Positions 16,236 through 25,525 are shown, numbered from the stretch's first letter. The stretch: DNA of 64,000 nucleotides from Bacteroidota bacterium (GCA_016706865.1 JADJIS010000003.1:2400001-2464000); one strand, 5' to 3'. Notes: generated by a model not told the origin, from the sequence alone. Translations and numbers: made by a program.

Positions 16236-16679
16236 ATGGTAAAATTTTTTTCATGCGTATTATTGCTATCTGGTTTTGTTTTTTTCAGCTGCAACAGAAC
16301 CACATCTAAAACAGAAAAAGAAGAAGAAGAATATTCTTCCGGTGACTTTCTCGATAATTCAGATCCATCTAATATTACTGAATCGGAACCGTTTAGAAAT
16401 CAACCAAATGAATTCTGTACCATCATCCGGAAAATGGAAGTTGAATTATATGCTCCCGAAAAAAAATTGGATGAAAATAAATCTTACCCAAAAAAATATT
16501 GTCTGCTTGATGTTTGCCTTGATAAAATAACTAACGACGGATTAATAATAAACCTTGGCGACAGCACCCAAACTGCTAATGCTACCTATGCAATAATTAA
16601 AATTTTCGAAACCGTAGAAGAAACAAGGGCGTATGAAAATAAGTTTGCAATAAAGGATGTGCTGTATGAGGAGGAGTGA
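16236..16679 (+). CDS. Hypothetical lipoprotein
   Basis: About 147 residues. MVKFFSCVLLLSGFVFFSC is a lipoprotein signal with the modified cysteine near residue 19, followed by an acidic, glutamate-rich linker. The mature part ends in DSTQTANATYAIIKIFETVEETRAYENKF. No named domain is recognised. The ATG at 16236 is preferred over the in-frame ATG at 16209, which overlaps the DUF4442 gene. The protein would sit in the outer membrane or periplasm. Confidence 0.7.
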   Translation: MVKFFSCVLLLSGFVFFSCNRTTSKTEKEEEEYSSGDFLDNSDPSNITESEPFRNQPNEFCTIIRKMEVELYAPEKKLDENKSYPKKYCLLDVCLDKITNDGLIINLGDSTQTANATYAIIKIFETVEETRAYENKFAIKDVLYEEE

Positions 16680-16700
16680 GGAGAAAGGAGAGAGGAGAGA

Positions 16701-16760
16701 GGAGTTTAAATTTCTTGCGAAATTTTACCGGATTCCACTATTTGTTTTCCTGATACATGA
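16701..16760. repeat. 60-bp direct repeat, copy 1
   Basis: The segment starting GGAGTTTAAATTTCTTGCGA and ending GATACATGA is repeated 87 bp further on with only a few changes. It follows a GA-rich tract behind the lipoprotein gene and lies 3' to the converging citrate synthase gene. Confidence 0.85.
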
Positions 16761-16787
16761 TACCCGATACTTGATACTCAAAAGAAA

Positions 16788-16846
16788 GGAGTTTAAATTT
16801 CTTGCGAAATTTTACCGGATTCCACCGTTTGTTTTCCGATACATGA
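16788..16846. repeat. 60-bp direct repeat, copy 2
   Basis: Second copy of the segment at 16701-16760. The intervening 27 bp contain further GATAC-type units (TGATACCCGATACTTGATAC), which recur after copy 2. Confidence 0.85.
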
Positions 16847-16903
16847 ATGCTGATACTCGTTTAATGCATTGGAAATTTATCATGCATTAGTAGATAACCC
16901 GGA

Positions 16904-16926
16904 CTCACGATTGACGATTCACGAAA
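16904..16926. repeat. Dispersed 23-bp intergenic repeat, copy 2
   Basis: Identical to the 23 bp at 12907-12929. It is followed by a tandem of TCAATTC-like units (about 16938-16970) up to the 3' end of gltA. Confidence 0.8.
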
Positions 16927-16976
16927 CCCGAAGGGTTCCATTCTCAATTATCAATTCTCAATTCTCAATTGCTCCT

Positions 16977-18263
16977 TCAGCGTATCGCAATATTCATATA
17001 ATCGCGCTGAGTTTTGCCTGTATAAATTTGGCGAGGGCGACCGATGGGTTCGTTTGCTTCACGCATTTCTTTCCATTGTGCTAACCACCCGGGTAAACGT
17101 CCTAATGCAAAAAGCACAGTGAACATTTCGGTTGGAAAGCCCATTGCACGATAAATAATTCCGCTGTAAAAATCTACATTGGGATATAATTTTCTTTCCA
17201 CGAAATAACTGTCTTTAAGTGCTACTTCTTCCAATTGTTTTGCAATATCGAGAACCGGATCGTGCACACCTAATTTATTTAAAACGTTGTCACAGGCCTC
17301 TTTAATAATTTTAGCTCTTGGGTCGAAATTTTTATATACTCTGTGACCAAATCCCATCAATCGGAAATTGTCATTTTTATCTTTAGCCTTTTCAACAAAT
17401 TTTCCAACATTTCCTCCATCCGATTTAATTATTTCCAACATTTCAATTACTTGTTGATTTGCTCCGCCATGAAGTGGTCCCCATAAGGCAGCCACACCGG
17501 CGGCAACACTCGCATAAGTATTTGCCTGCGATGAACCAACCATTCTAACTGTGGAAGTGGAACAATTTTGTTCGTGATCGGCATGTAAGATCAAAAGCTT
17601 ATCCAGTGCATCAACAACAATTGGATCCGGAGAATATTCTTCGGTGCGCATTCCAAAAGTCATGTATAAGAAATTGGTTACATAATCGTATTTGTTCTGT
17701 GGGTACATGATAGGATGTCCTACCGATTTTTTATGTATCCAGGATACAAGTGTTGGCATTTTTGCAAGAATGCGTACCAATGTAAGGTCAATTTCCTCTT
17801 TTGATGCATTTGGATTGAGGGAATCGGGATAAAAACTGGATAAAGTGCACATCAAAGAACACAACTGCCCCATAGGATGCGCAAAGGATGGGAAACCATC
17901 GAAGAATTTTTTTACATCCTCATGAACCAGGGTATGATTGGAAATATTCTCACTGAAAGCAACATATTGATCGTTTGTTGGCAATTCACCATATAATAAC
18001 AGATAACTGACTTCAAGAAAATTGGATTTTTCGGCCAATTGCTCAATTGGATAACCGCGATAACGCAGTATTCCCTGTTCGCCATCCAAAAAAGTTATAG
18101 CGCTTTTTGTGGCTCCGGTATTTTTATAACCACTATCGAGCGTCACGAAGCCGGTAAGATCGCGTAATTTATTGATATCAATGGACTCCTCTCCTTCGGT
18201 GCCTACGTAGATTGGTAATTCAACTTCTTTTTCACCGAGTTTAATAAACGCTTTATCTGACAT
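16977..18263 (-). CDS. gltA: Citrate synthase
   Basis: The 428-residue protein is a complete type II (hexameric-size) citrate synthase. FLDGEQGILRYRGYPIEQL, FAHPMGQLCSLMCTLSSFY, the catalytic histidines in LHADHEQNCSTSTVRM and GFGHRVYKNFDPRAK, and the catalytic Asp in PNVDFYSGIIYRAMG are present, followed by the C-terminal GRPRQIYTG. It condenses acetyl-CoA and oxaloacetate at entry to the TCA cycle. A TATCTTTG element lies 44 bp upstream. Confidence 0.97.
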   Translation of the reverse strand: MSDKAFIKLGEKEVELPIYVGTEGEESIDINKLRDLTGFVTLDSGYKNTGATKSAITFLDGEQGILRYRGYPIEQLAEKSNFLEVSYLLLYGELPTNDQYVAFSENISNHTLVHEDVKKFFDGFPSFAHPMGQLCSLMCTLSSFYPDSLNPNASKEEIDLTLVRILAKMPTLVSWIHKKSVGHPIMYPQNKYDYVTNFLYMTFGMRTEEYSPDPIVVDALDKLLILHADHEQNCSTSTVRMVGSSQANTYASVAAGVAALWGPLHGGANQQVIEMLEIIKSDGGNVGKFVEKAKDKNDNFRLMGFGHRVYKNFDPRAKIIKEACDNVLNKLGVHDPVLDIAKQLEEVALKDSYFVERKLYPNVDFYSGIIYRAMGFPTEMFTVLFALGRLPGWLAQWKEMREANEPIGRPRQIYTGKTQRDYMNIAIR

Positions 18264-18306
18264 ATTTCTGTTTTGTCGTGATTATAATTGAATGCAACTT
18301 ATAGCA

Positions 18307-18314
18307 CAAAGATA
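18307..18314 (-). promoter_or_regulatory. Bacteroidetes -7 promoter element (TATCTTTG) for gltA
   Basis: TATCTTTG on the minus strand matches TAnnTTTG, 44 bp before the citrate synthase start. No convincing -33 TTTG was found. Confidence 0.65.
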
Positions 18315-18455
18315 AATAATGTCTACACACATTTGTAATTTAGACCCTATAGAATGCTGTATTTTTTACAAATAAATAACATGAAGGGCATTCAATTGCT
18401 TTTATTGCAAAAAACTACCAAACCCGAAACAACTAAATTAGGAATAAATGAAAAC

Positions 18456-18770
18456 TCACATTGCAAAATGATGCATATTGTCGATCAGATAATAGATCAT
18501 GATCGCATACAAAACGGCCACAACTGCAAATTTCATCCAGGAAGCGGCATTTTTGAGTAGTTTGTAGGCGAAAACACCACAAATTAAACCCACAACACCA
18601 TAGGTTATCAGTGCTAATGGATAATATCTGTCGAAAGAAAGGGATTTAGGCGTATAGGGAATCAATACAATACAGAAGAATACGAAAAAGGAAAGATAAA
18701 TAAACCCTTCCCAAAACATATTGGGATGAAATGGCTGTTCTTCCTGTAATTCCTCTTGTTTATCTTCCAT
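18456..18770 (-). CDS. Small hypothetical membrane protein
   Basis: A 104-residue protein with an acidic Gln/Glu-rich N-terminus (MEDKQEELQEEQPFHP) and three hydrophobic helices, roughly residues 20-42, 50-72 and 80-100. WEGFIYLSFFVFFCIVLIPYTP and AVVAVLYAIMIYYLID are the outer two. No family is recognised. It stands alone between gltA and a divergent zinc-ribbon gene. Confidence 0.65.
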   Translation of the reverse strand: MEDKQEELQEEQPFHPNMFWEGFIYLSFFVFFCIVLIPYTPKSLSFDRYYPLALITYGVVGLICGVFAYKLLKNAASWMKFAVVAVLYAIMIYYLIDNMHHFAM

Positions 18771-18935
18771 CAGTACAAAGGTAATACAAGGTTTTAAAAT
18801 AAGTAAAATTGATATAAGGAACTTACCGATTTAATAAAAAATCTGTGAAGAAAGTTACAGCACGCATTGCCTTTTAGGGTCAACACCTTTGCAGGTAGCC
18901 TCAAAATAAAAAAATTGCCTTAATTTGGCGCAGAT

Positions 18936-19571
18936 ATGAAGGTATGCTTACAATGCAAAAAGGAAAATCCTGATGACTTTAAACATTGCCGATATTGCGG
19001 TGCCGAATTGAGTGGTGCTACAAAACTGAATTCGAGGTCATTTTGGAATAGATTGCCTTCCTGGGCGTGGATCCTGATCATTGTTGGAGCATTAATTATC
19101 GGAATTGGATTGATAATCGGCTCCTTTGTCGCCCTTGCAACAATAGAAGGTGTTGCAAGTCTTGTGTTACTTACTTTGGGGATGATAGGTTTTGGGATTC
19201 TGCCACTCCGCAAACCACAACCCACCGGTGCTATATCCAGAGCAATCGGAATTAGTTTTTTCGCCTTAATGGGAGCAACTGTTGATCAAACGGGAAATTA
19301 CATTTATAATAAACCTGTGGAGATTTGTTTTTGCAACGATGGAACATCTTTAAACAGGATAGATAATGTTTCTAACCCAATGCCAGGCACTACGATAATT
19401 CAACAGGATTTCACCTGCTACGATAAAGCAGGTGCTCCGGTTAAAACGATAAACATGTTTGCAGTTATGGGTATTCGGTTCGTTGAATATGTTTTACTTG
19501 GCTACATTTTATTGGGTGTACGACGTTTTCTTTGGAATGTAAAAAATAAGGAAAGGAGAGATTACGTTTGA
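18936..19571 (+). CDS. Zinc-ribbon membrane protein
   Basis: The 211-residue protein starts with a CxxC - CxxC zinc ribbon (VCLQCKKENPDDFKHCRYCG, residues 3-22). Hydrophobic segments follow at about 35-60, 65-85, 92-112 and 165-185. The stretch between segments 3 and 4 (NKPVEICFCNDGTS) would lie outside the membrane. Many bacteria have such zinc-ribbon membrane proteins and their roles are mostly unknown. The next gene begins about 11 bp downstream. Confidence 0.72.
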   Translation: MKVCLQCKKENPDDFKHCRYCGAELSGATKLNSRSFWNRLPSWAWILIIVGALIIGIGLIIGSFVALATIEGVASLVLLTLGMIGFGILPLRKPQPTGAISRAIGISFFALMGATVDQTGNYIYNKPVEICFCNDGTSLNRIDNVSNPMPGTTIIQQDFTCYDKAGAPVKTINMFAVMGIRFVEYVLLGYILLGVRRFLWNVKNKERRDYV

Positions 19572-19582
19572 ATAATTTATCT

Positions 19583-20167
19583 ATGAAAAAAATCCGCTTC
19601 ACACTATTATTTATCATTTTAGGGCAGGTATGTTTTGCTCAATTTATTACTGTGCGCGGTACACATTCGTCGCAAATATTAAACGACAATTTATTTGACA
19701 CTGATATTTCCACCGTGTATGGTGTGGAATCTTATTACAGTAAATCAATTAATTTTATTCCTCTGCCAATAAATTACAATATTGGACTTGACTATAAATT
19801 AAATGCAGAAATTCAGGAATTATTTATTGTTACGGGACTTACCTATGTAACACTAACTCCTTCCGGTTTTAGTGCGGCTAATGCTGAAAGTGTTACCTAC
19901 ACAACCAGCAATTGGTTAAACTATGCAGATATAAATATGTATAATGGATTACGGTTTTCCGATTCCACCATGCAATATAAATTGGCTGGAGAAATCTGTT
20001 ATAATGTTGGATATGTATTTGGGAAAAGCTTTTTTATTCACAGTGGTTTCGGTGGAAGATATAATTTAATTCCCGCTAATAAAGGAACTGAATTCCAAAG
20101 CAGTTCGCTGGATCTTATCCTGAAATTTGGAATTCTTTGGAAATTTAAGAAAAAATATAAACCCTAA
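19583..20167 (+). CDS. Hypothetical exported beta-rich protein
   Basis: About 194 residues. MKKIRFTLLFIILGQVCFAQF is a clear signal peptide with cleavage after FA. The rest alternates aromatic and polar residues (YSKSINFIPLPINYNIGLDYKL, GKSFFIHSGFGGRYNL, LDLILKFGILWKFKKKY), as in small outer-membrane beta-barrels of Bacteroidota. The open frame reaches back to a TTG at 19568, but the ATG at 19583 begins the signal peptide. Confidence 0.72.
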   Translation: MKKIRFTLLFIILGQVCFAQFITVRGTHSSQILNDNLFDTDISTVYGVESYYSKSINFIPLPINYNIGLDYKLNAEIQELFIVTGLTYVTLTPSGFSAANAESVTYTTSNWLNYADINMYNGLRFSDSTMQYKLAGEICYNVGYVFGKSFFIHSGFGGRYNLIPANKGTEFQSSSLDLILKFGILWKFKKKYKP

Positions 20168-20175
20168 AACAGTTG

Positions 20176-21612
20176 TTAATCTTTTTCTTCTTGTTCTATT
20201 CTGATATTATATTGTTTCATTTTATTATAAAGTGTTTTCCTATCCACGTTTAACATCCGTGCAGCTTTGGATTTATTATACTTCACTTTTTTAAGCGTTT
20301 CAGAAATTACCTTATGTTCTGCATCAAATGCTGCAGCTTTAAGATTATTGGGTTCTATTGTAGTATTATAGGTATCCTTATCGGTGAAATTATATTTTTC
20401 CGAATGAATCAATTCTTGTGGAAGGCTTTCCAATTCAATTATTTTACCATCAGTTAACAACGCCCCTCTCCTAACCACATTATTTAATTCTCTTAAATTT
20501 CCCGGCCAGGTATATTTCAAAAATACTATTTCCACCTCTTCGGAAAATGCATGTATTCTTTTATTCAATTCTACACAGGCATTTTTCAAAAAGAAATTTG
20601 CAAACTCCATAATATCTACATTCCTGTCACGCAAACTAGGCATTACTATAGTAAATTCATTGAAACGATGATATAGATCTTCTCTGAATTTGCCTTTATT
20701 TACAGCTTCCATCAAATTTTCATTAGAAGCCACGATCAAACGTACATCAAGGTCAATATCCTTTACACCACCAATTCTTTTCATTTTTCTTTCCTGCACA
20801 ACCCTGAGCAGCATGATCTGAACATCATAACTTAAATTCGCTACTTCATCCAATAAAAGTGTTCCACCATTCGCCAATTCAAAACTTCCCATTTTACTAT
20901 TTAATGCGCCGGTAAAAGCCCCTTTTTCATGTCCGAATAATTCGCTTCCCGCAAGTTCTTTTGAAAGAGCACCGCAGTCAACTGCAATAAATGGTGCATT
21001 TGCGCGTTTACTTTTTTCATGAATACGTCGGGCTGCAATTTCTTTTCCGGTACCGCTTTCACCATAAATAATAACACAATAATTGGTAGGACCAACAATA
21101 TCGAGTTGTTTATAAACCGTAATTGATTCTTTGCTTTTTCCCTCTATATATTTAGTCTCTGCAACACCGGTTTCATTATTCAAAATAGTTTTTTCCACGG
21201 GGGTCTCTGCACCTGAAATTGATGTTACTCCTATGCCGCTACTAACATTATGAAATTTATTAATAGCATTTTTTACATTCATTAAAATTTCATCGGGAAG
21301 TAAGGGTTTAGTCACATAATTAAAAGCACCTGCTTTTATTACTTCCACTGCTATCTTCACATCCGAATACCCTGTAATTACAATGATCTGCGTTTTGGAA
21401 TTAATTAATTTAGCGGCTTGAAGCACCTCGCGTGCATCCATATCGCCTAATCTGAAATCGCAGAGAATAAGTGCATATTCTTCAGCATGCAATTTCTTTA
21501 TACCTGCAGCCCCACTTACGGAGGTTTGTACTTCATATCCATTTTTTGTTAAAAAATGTTTTAATAAAGTACAGGTATCAATATCATCATCAATTATTAA
21601 TATTTTGTCCAT
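20176..21612 (-). CDS. Sigma-54-dependent response regulator (NtrC type)
   Basis: The 478-residue protein has three domains. The receiver domain (1-120) has acidic residues 8-10 and the phosphoacceptor Asp52 (LCDFRLGD). The AAA+ domain has Walker A GESGTGKE, the sigma-54 contact loop GAFTGA, GGTLLLDEVANLS and WPGNLRELNNVVRR. The C-terminal Fis-type helix-turn-helix is KSKAARMLNVDRKTLYNKM. It would bind enhancer sites and drive open complex formation with sigma-54. The upstream gene (a lone receiver) overlaps its start by 23 bp, and a histidine kinase lies divergently about 670 bp upstream of the start. Confidence 0.95.
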   Translation of the reverse strand: MDKILIIDDDIDTCTLLKHFLTKNGYEVQTSVSGAAGIKKLHAEEYALILCDFRLGDMDAREVLQAAKLINSKTQIIVITGYSDVKIAVEVIKAGAFNYVTKPLLPDEILMNVKNAINKFHNVSSGIGVTSISGAETPVEKTILNNETGVAETKYIEGKSKESITVYKQLDIVGPTNYCVIIYGESGTGKEIAARRIHEKSKRANAPFIAVDCGALSKELAGSELFGHEKGAFTGALNSKMGSFELANGGTLLLDEVANLSYDVQIMLLRVVQERKMKRIGGVKDIDLDVRLIVASNENLMEAVNKGKFREDLYHRFNEFTIVMPSLRDRNVDIMEFANFFLKNACVELNKRIHAFSEEVEIVFLKYTWPGNLRELNNVVRRGALLTDGKIIELESLPQELIHSEKYNFTDKDTYNTTIEPNNLKAAAFDAEHKVISETLKKVKYNKSKAARMLNVDRKTLYNKMKQYNIRIEQEEKD

Positions 21613-22006
21613 TGTTGGGTTTTATTTGGTCTTTTGTTAACTCAGAAAGGATGTCAATTACCTGATTTTGAGTAAATGGTTTACTGAGGAAATAATTAAC
21701 ACCAAGTCCAAACGCTTTTGATCTGTCCGCTGGTGTATCGTATGCACTAATCATAACGATTATGGAGGATTTATCATCATGTTTAAACTCAGTAATAAAA
21801 TCCATCCCATTTCCATCCGGAAGATTCATATCTAAAAAAACGATCCCCGGTTCATGATCGCGAACCATTTCTAAACCATTGGTAATATTATAAGCATAAT
21901 CTACGTTCAAATTAAATTTTATCAATAATCGTCTTAACAATAAACATATATCAGGTTCATCATCCACAATTAAAACTCTTTTTGCCTGCCCGTTAAATAA
22001 ACTCAT
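21590..22006 (-). CDS. Stand-alone response-regulator receiver protein
   Basis: About 138 residues from the ATG at 22006 (MSLFNGQAKRVLIVDDE). An in-frame ATG at 22021 also exists. It is a single receiver domain with the acidic pair in IVDDEPD, phosphoacceptor Asp59 (VFLDMNLPDGNG), the conserved Ser/Thr region in VMISAYDT and Lys in FLSKPFTQ. No output domain is present. Its 3' end overlaps the NtrC-type gene by 23 bp, which indicates translational coupling. It may act as a phosphate sink or shuttle between kinase and regulator. Confidence 0.9.
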   Translation of the reverse strand: MSLFNGQAKRVLIVDDEPDICLLLRRLLIKFNLNVDYAYNITNGLEMVRDHEPGIVFLDMNLPDGNGMDFITEFKHDDKSSIIVMISAYDTPADRSKAFGLGVNYFLSKPFTQNQVIDILSELTKDQIKPNNGQNINN

Positions 22007-22279
22007 TATTACTATATTCAATTATGCATTTTTATCTATGTATATTAATATAAAAATTAATTATTGATAGATATTCAATACAATATTGCAAAAATGAGTC
22101 CATCTCGAAAATACCCCTGAAAGGTGATTTAAAGTAATAAAGTTACAGTAATTTAAGGCATTTTTGAGATATTTATAGTCATTTGTGGAATAATTTCCCC
22201 ATTGTATTGAAGATATCTGTTGCCAGAGCTGGTTACAGGGGAATAATTTTCATGGTATGACTATTGACAAAATTGAGAA

Positions 22280-23965
22280 ATGTCACTAGCAGTCAAAACG
22301 TTTAGAAGTGCATCAAAACCTATGTCGAATATCAGGTTGGGGATTATTGTGGCTACGCTAGTGCTTATTGCAAGCTCCATCTTAACATTTGTAACATTTA
22401 CAATGTCGATAAATGAATCAGATCTTGCCAAACACAATAGATCAGTTGAAAGCAAGTTAGAAAAAGTTTTTGCACTGGTAAAAGATTGCGAAACGAGTTT
22501 AAGAGGGTATCTGCTTACAAATGAAGCTGTTTTTTTAGATCAGTTCAAAACTGCTAAATCCAATCTCCCACAGAGCTTTCTTGAACTCGAGGAACTTATT
22601 GAAACAAATTCTTCGCAATTGAGCTCCTTGATAAAATTAGAAGACTTGATTACCATCAGGATCAGGGATTTAGATTCGCTCAATAATATATTCCAAACCG
22701 GAAGATTAAATGCGGACAACACTCTGGTTTATATGGATCAGGGACGGATCATTATGGAGCAGATAAAAACATCCATCAGCAACATACGTAATACTGAAAA
22801 CGCGTTTTATGAATCAAAATACAATAACTCCAACACTTTTACCCAAACTGCAAGAACTGTTATCACGATATTTTCTATTTCCTCCCTGCTGATCATAATT
22901 TTTACCTTTTATATTTTATTTAAAAATCAAAATGACATAGCCGACAGAGAAATGAAATATCGCAGGATCTTCGAACTCAGTCCGGATATTATTTATCAAC
23001 TTGATAAAAATTTAGTAATATCCGAAATAAGTCCTGCCATTACCGAACAACTCGGCTATAAAGGTGAAACCCTGATCAACTCTAATCTTGGAGAATTATT
23101 TCAAGAGGAAAAAAATACCGAGTTTATTGAAAAGACCATTAAACGCGGATTATCCATTTCAAACATGGAAATAACTTTAAAACATCTGGATGGCAGATCA
23201 ATAAGTTTTCTATTGAATTTATATGCGGATAATTCCACCAAATCGTTTCAGGGTTCGTTAATAAATATCACTGAAAGAATACGTCGTGAGCGGGAAAAAA
23301 ATGCCCTTGAAAAATTCGCAGGCATCGGAAAAATTGCAAGAATAATTGCCCACGAGGTTAGAAATCCCTTGACAAATATAAATTTATCTGTCGATTCCTT
23401 GAAAAATAATGCGGACCAGACTGAGATCAATGACTTTCTGGAGATCATTGAAAATAACAGCAAACGCATTAATAAACTTATTACAGAGTTGTTATATACC
23501 ACAAAAGTAAATATCAATACCTCTATTCCTCTTTCTGTTAATGCTGTTTTAGATAATACCCTGGAATTAGCAAAGGATCGCATTAAATTAAAAGGTATAA
23601 CTCTCCTGAAAAAATATGATCCAGATATTTGTTCCATTGAAGGAGATGAGCAACAATTGCAAATGGCCTTTCTAAATATTATAATAAATGCCATTGAAGC
23701 CATGAATGGCAAAGAAAATATCCTTGAGGTCGAGATCAAAAAAGTGCTTGACAAATGCCTCATATCCATTTCAGATACTGGTCATGGTATAAAAAAGGAT
23801 GATTTTGACAATATATTTGAACCCTTTTTCAGCACTAAAAAGAATGGAACAGGACTCGGATTAGCAACCACACAAATAATCATACTTCTGCACGGAGGAA
23901 CAATTGAAGTTACCAGCACACCTGAAAAAGGAACTAAATTTATTGTTAGTCTTAATTATCTCTAA
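22280..23965 (+). CDS. Sensor histidine kinase (CHASE3-like sensor, PAS, HisKA, HATPase)
   Basis: The 561-residue kinase has two membrane helices (about 20-42 and 190-212) enclosing a helical periplasmic domain with KDCETSLRGYLLTNEAVFLDQF, the signature of CHASE3-type sensors. A PAS domain follows (YRRIFELSPDIIYQL to NITERIRRER). HisKA has IIAHEVRNPLTNI with His358. The ATPase domain has NIIINAIEAM, DTGHGI, FEPFFSTKKNGTGLGLA and a final GTKFIVSL. This NtrB-like architecture and the divergent NtrC-type regulator suggest a cognate pair. The stimulus is unknown. Confidence 0.94.
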   Translation: MSLAVKTFRSASKPMSNIRLGIIVATLVLIASSILTFVTFTMSINESDLAKHNRSVESKLEKVFALVKDCETSLRGYLLTNEAVFLDQFKTAKSNLPQSFLELEELIETNSSQLSSLIKLEDLITIRIRDLDSLNNIFQTGRLNADNTLVYMDQGRIIMEQIKTSISNIRNTENAFYESKYNNSNTFTQTARTVITIFSISSLLIIIFTFYILFKNQNDIADREMKYRRIFELSPDIIYQLDKNLVISEISPAITEQLGYKGETLINSNLGELFQEEKNTEFIEKTIKRGLSISNMEITLKHLDGRSISFLLNLYADNSTKSFQGSLINITERIRREREKNALEKFAGIGKIARIIAHEVRNPLTNINLSVDSLKNNADQTEINDFLEIIENNSKRINKLITELLYTTKVNINTSIPLSVNAVLDNTLELAKDRIKLKGITLLKKYDPDICSIEGDEQQLQMAFLNIIINAIEAMNGKENILEVEIKKVLDKCLISISDTGHGIKKDDFDNIFEPFFSTKKNGTGLGLATTQIIILLHGGTIEVTSTPEKGTKFIVSLNYL

Positions 23966-24207
23966 ACACTTTATTACCAAGTATAATTGCGAGTTATCTT
24001 ACGCTACGCATTACATTAAAGATTATTTTTTAGAGGAATATTTTCCACAACATGTACAATAATTGCATTAAGTTGATTGCCAGTTAAAAGCAAAAAGACA
24101 GCGCTTATCATGTAAATGCGTATATAACAAGACATTCGGGAAAAACCGATGTCGATGGAAAGAATAGCATACAATTTGCAAAATTGTTTAAAGAGAAAAT
24201 TACAGTT

Positions 24208-24483
24208 ATGAAAACTACCAAAAAGCCCAAAATAAAAACAGGATCAAAATTAGAAAAATCTAAATTGATCGACAGTAAGTCGTTGCCTTTCAATAAGAAA
24301 AAAGAAAAAATAGAAGCAGAAAAATCTGATTCGAAGAAAAGGGTTACTGATAAAAAGGAACTCCACAAAATTTCACTTGCAAAACCCACAACTAGTAAAA
24401 ATAAATTGAATGCCTTAATAGAGGAAGAAAATGGTGTTAGAGATGCAAGCAGAAAAGGAAAGTTAAAGAAGGAAATAAATTAG
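24208..24483 (+). CDS. Small lysine-rich hypothetical protein
   Basis: A 91-residue, strongly basic, low-complexity protein (KKPKIKTGSKLEKSKL, NKKKEKIEAEKS) without hydrophobic segments. Such proteins are likely disordered and may bind nucleic acid. The ATG at 24208 is preferred over the TTG at 24184. It leads a run of small genes on the same strand. No family is recognised. Composition bias makes the call less certain. Confidence 0.55.
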   Translation: MKTTKKPKIKTGSKLEKSKLIDSKSLPFNKKKEKIEAEKSDSKKRVTDKKELHKISLAKPTTSKNKLNALIEEENGVRDASRKGKLKKEIN

Positions 24484-24506
24484 ATCACAAATATAAATAC
24501 TATTAT

Positions 24507-25043
24507 ATGAGAGAATATTATGAATTGCCCGATGCAACAGGAAATACAAGTTCATATTGTGTTTCTGATCCTTCCATTCTCATTTCTAATGTAGTGCAGG
24601 ACCTGTTAATAAAGGAATGCATGGTTACGCAGGTTAATAGTATTTTATCGGCACATATAAACTTAAATAATTATATAAATTCAATTCTGCCCGAAATTGA
24701 AAATACCTATCTGCAGCAACATTTGGAAATTTTTAAAAACGATACCATTTATCAAATACATGAATTAAGTGCATTTGTTGGTGAGATAGAAGATGACCTT
24801 ATCAGCAACGAATCGAAACATAAGGTTAAAAGTTGGAAAAGGGATCTTTCATTTGTTAGATCAATGCAAATAATGACCGGTTATATTCTCAATTTTTATA
24901 CTCCGGCAGAAAAATTAGCAGAAAACCTAAATTACAAAACAATTCTTAATGCTATTTCCACATTACACACAACTACTCAGGAATTACACAATACGATAAC
25001 TCAAATTTCAATACAGTTAATCAATCATAAATTTATAAACTAA
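24507..25043 (+). CDS. Hypothetical helical-bundle protein
   Basis: A 178-residue, predominantly helical soluble protein. The length and helix pattern (ILSAHINLNNYINSILPEIENTYLQQHLEIF, HKVKSWKRDLSFVRSMQIMTGYIL, TILNAISTLHTTTQELHNTI) resemble ferritin-like or DUF892-like four-helix bundles, but no metal-binding ExxH pairs are evident. It lies 11 bp before a DUF2383 gene, itself a four-helix bundle, which supports a shared stress context. Confidence 0.65.
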   Translation: MREYYELPDATGNTSSYCVSDPSILISNVVQDLLIKECMVTQVNSILSAHINLNNYINSILPEIENTYLQQHLEIFKNDTIYQIHELSAFVGEIEDDLISNESKHKVKSWKRDLSFVRSMQIMTGYILNFYTPAEKLAENLNYKTILNAISTLHTTTQELHNTITQISIQLINHKFIN

Positions 25044-25054
25044 AATTTAACAAT

Positions 25055-25525
25055 ATGACAAACAAAACAAATGAAGCCATGATAGCCGCATTAAATAGTT
25101 TGATAACTATTAATAACGACCGATATGAAGGTTATACCACAGCGGCTAAAGAAAGTAAGGACATGGATTTAGACAAACAATTTTTCGAAAGTGCGGGCAA
25201 AAGCAAAATGTATGCTGGTAAACTTTCTCAATATGTGCGTGAACTTGGTGGTGAACCTTCGGAAGGCACAACTAATTCCGGAAAATTATACCGTATCTGG
25301 ATGGATGTTAAGGCTGCCATTGTAGCAAAAGATCGCGCTGCAATTTTATCCAGCTGTGAATTTGGTGAAGATGCCGCTTTAAAGGCGTATGAGGAGGTAA
25401 AAGAAAATACCGACTTGCAATTCCCTGCTGATTATATTACAACTATAAATTCGCAGGAAATGGAGATCCGATTGGACCATGACCGCATAAAAGCAATGCG
25501 TGATGCAGCGGTTGAAAGTAAATAA
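25055..25525 (+). CDS. PA2169-type four-helix-bundle protein (DUF2383)
   Basis: The 156-residue protein fits DUF2383 (PA2169 family). LNSLITINNDRYEGYTTAAKE, YAGKLSQYVRELGGEPSEG, YRIWMDVKAAIVAKDRAAIL and CEFGEDAALKAYEEV are the expected blocks. The family has a ferritin-like bundle of unknown function and tends to occur in stress-related gene sets. A strong hairpin follows the gene. Confidence 0.9.
   Translation: MTNKTNEAMIAALNSLITINNDRYEGYTTAAKESKDMDLDKQFFESAGKSKMYAGKLSQYVRELGGEPSEGTTNSGKLYRIWMDVKAAIVAKDRAAILSSCEFGEDAALKAYEEVKENTDLQFPADYITTINSQEMEIRLDHDRIKAMRDAAVESK

Noticed and set aside
16657..17084. Two short open frames in the gap before gltA
   Set aside because: They lie on the 60-bp direct repeats, and one runs into the gltA 3' end; the products have no protein-like pattern.
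18354..18560. Open frame of 68 codons upstream of gltA
   Set aside because: It overlaps the 3' end of the opposing small membrane protein gene and has no conserved feature.
22253..22267. Second possible sigma-54 promoter (TGGTATGACTATTGA) before the histidine kinase gene
   Set aside because: The -12 element has GA in place of GC, and it would start transcription almost at the ATG.
24108..24389. Minus-strand open frame of 93 codons opposite the lysine-rich gene
   Set aside because: It is the complement of Lys-rich codons, which gives an artificial Phe/Ser/Leu-rich sequence.
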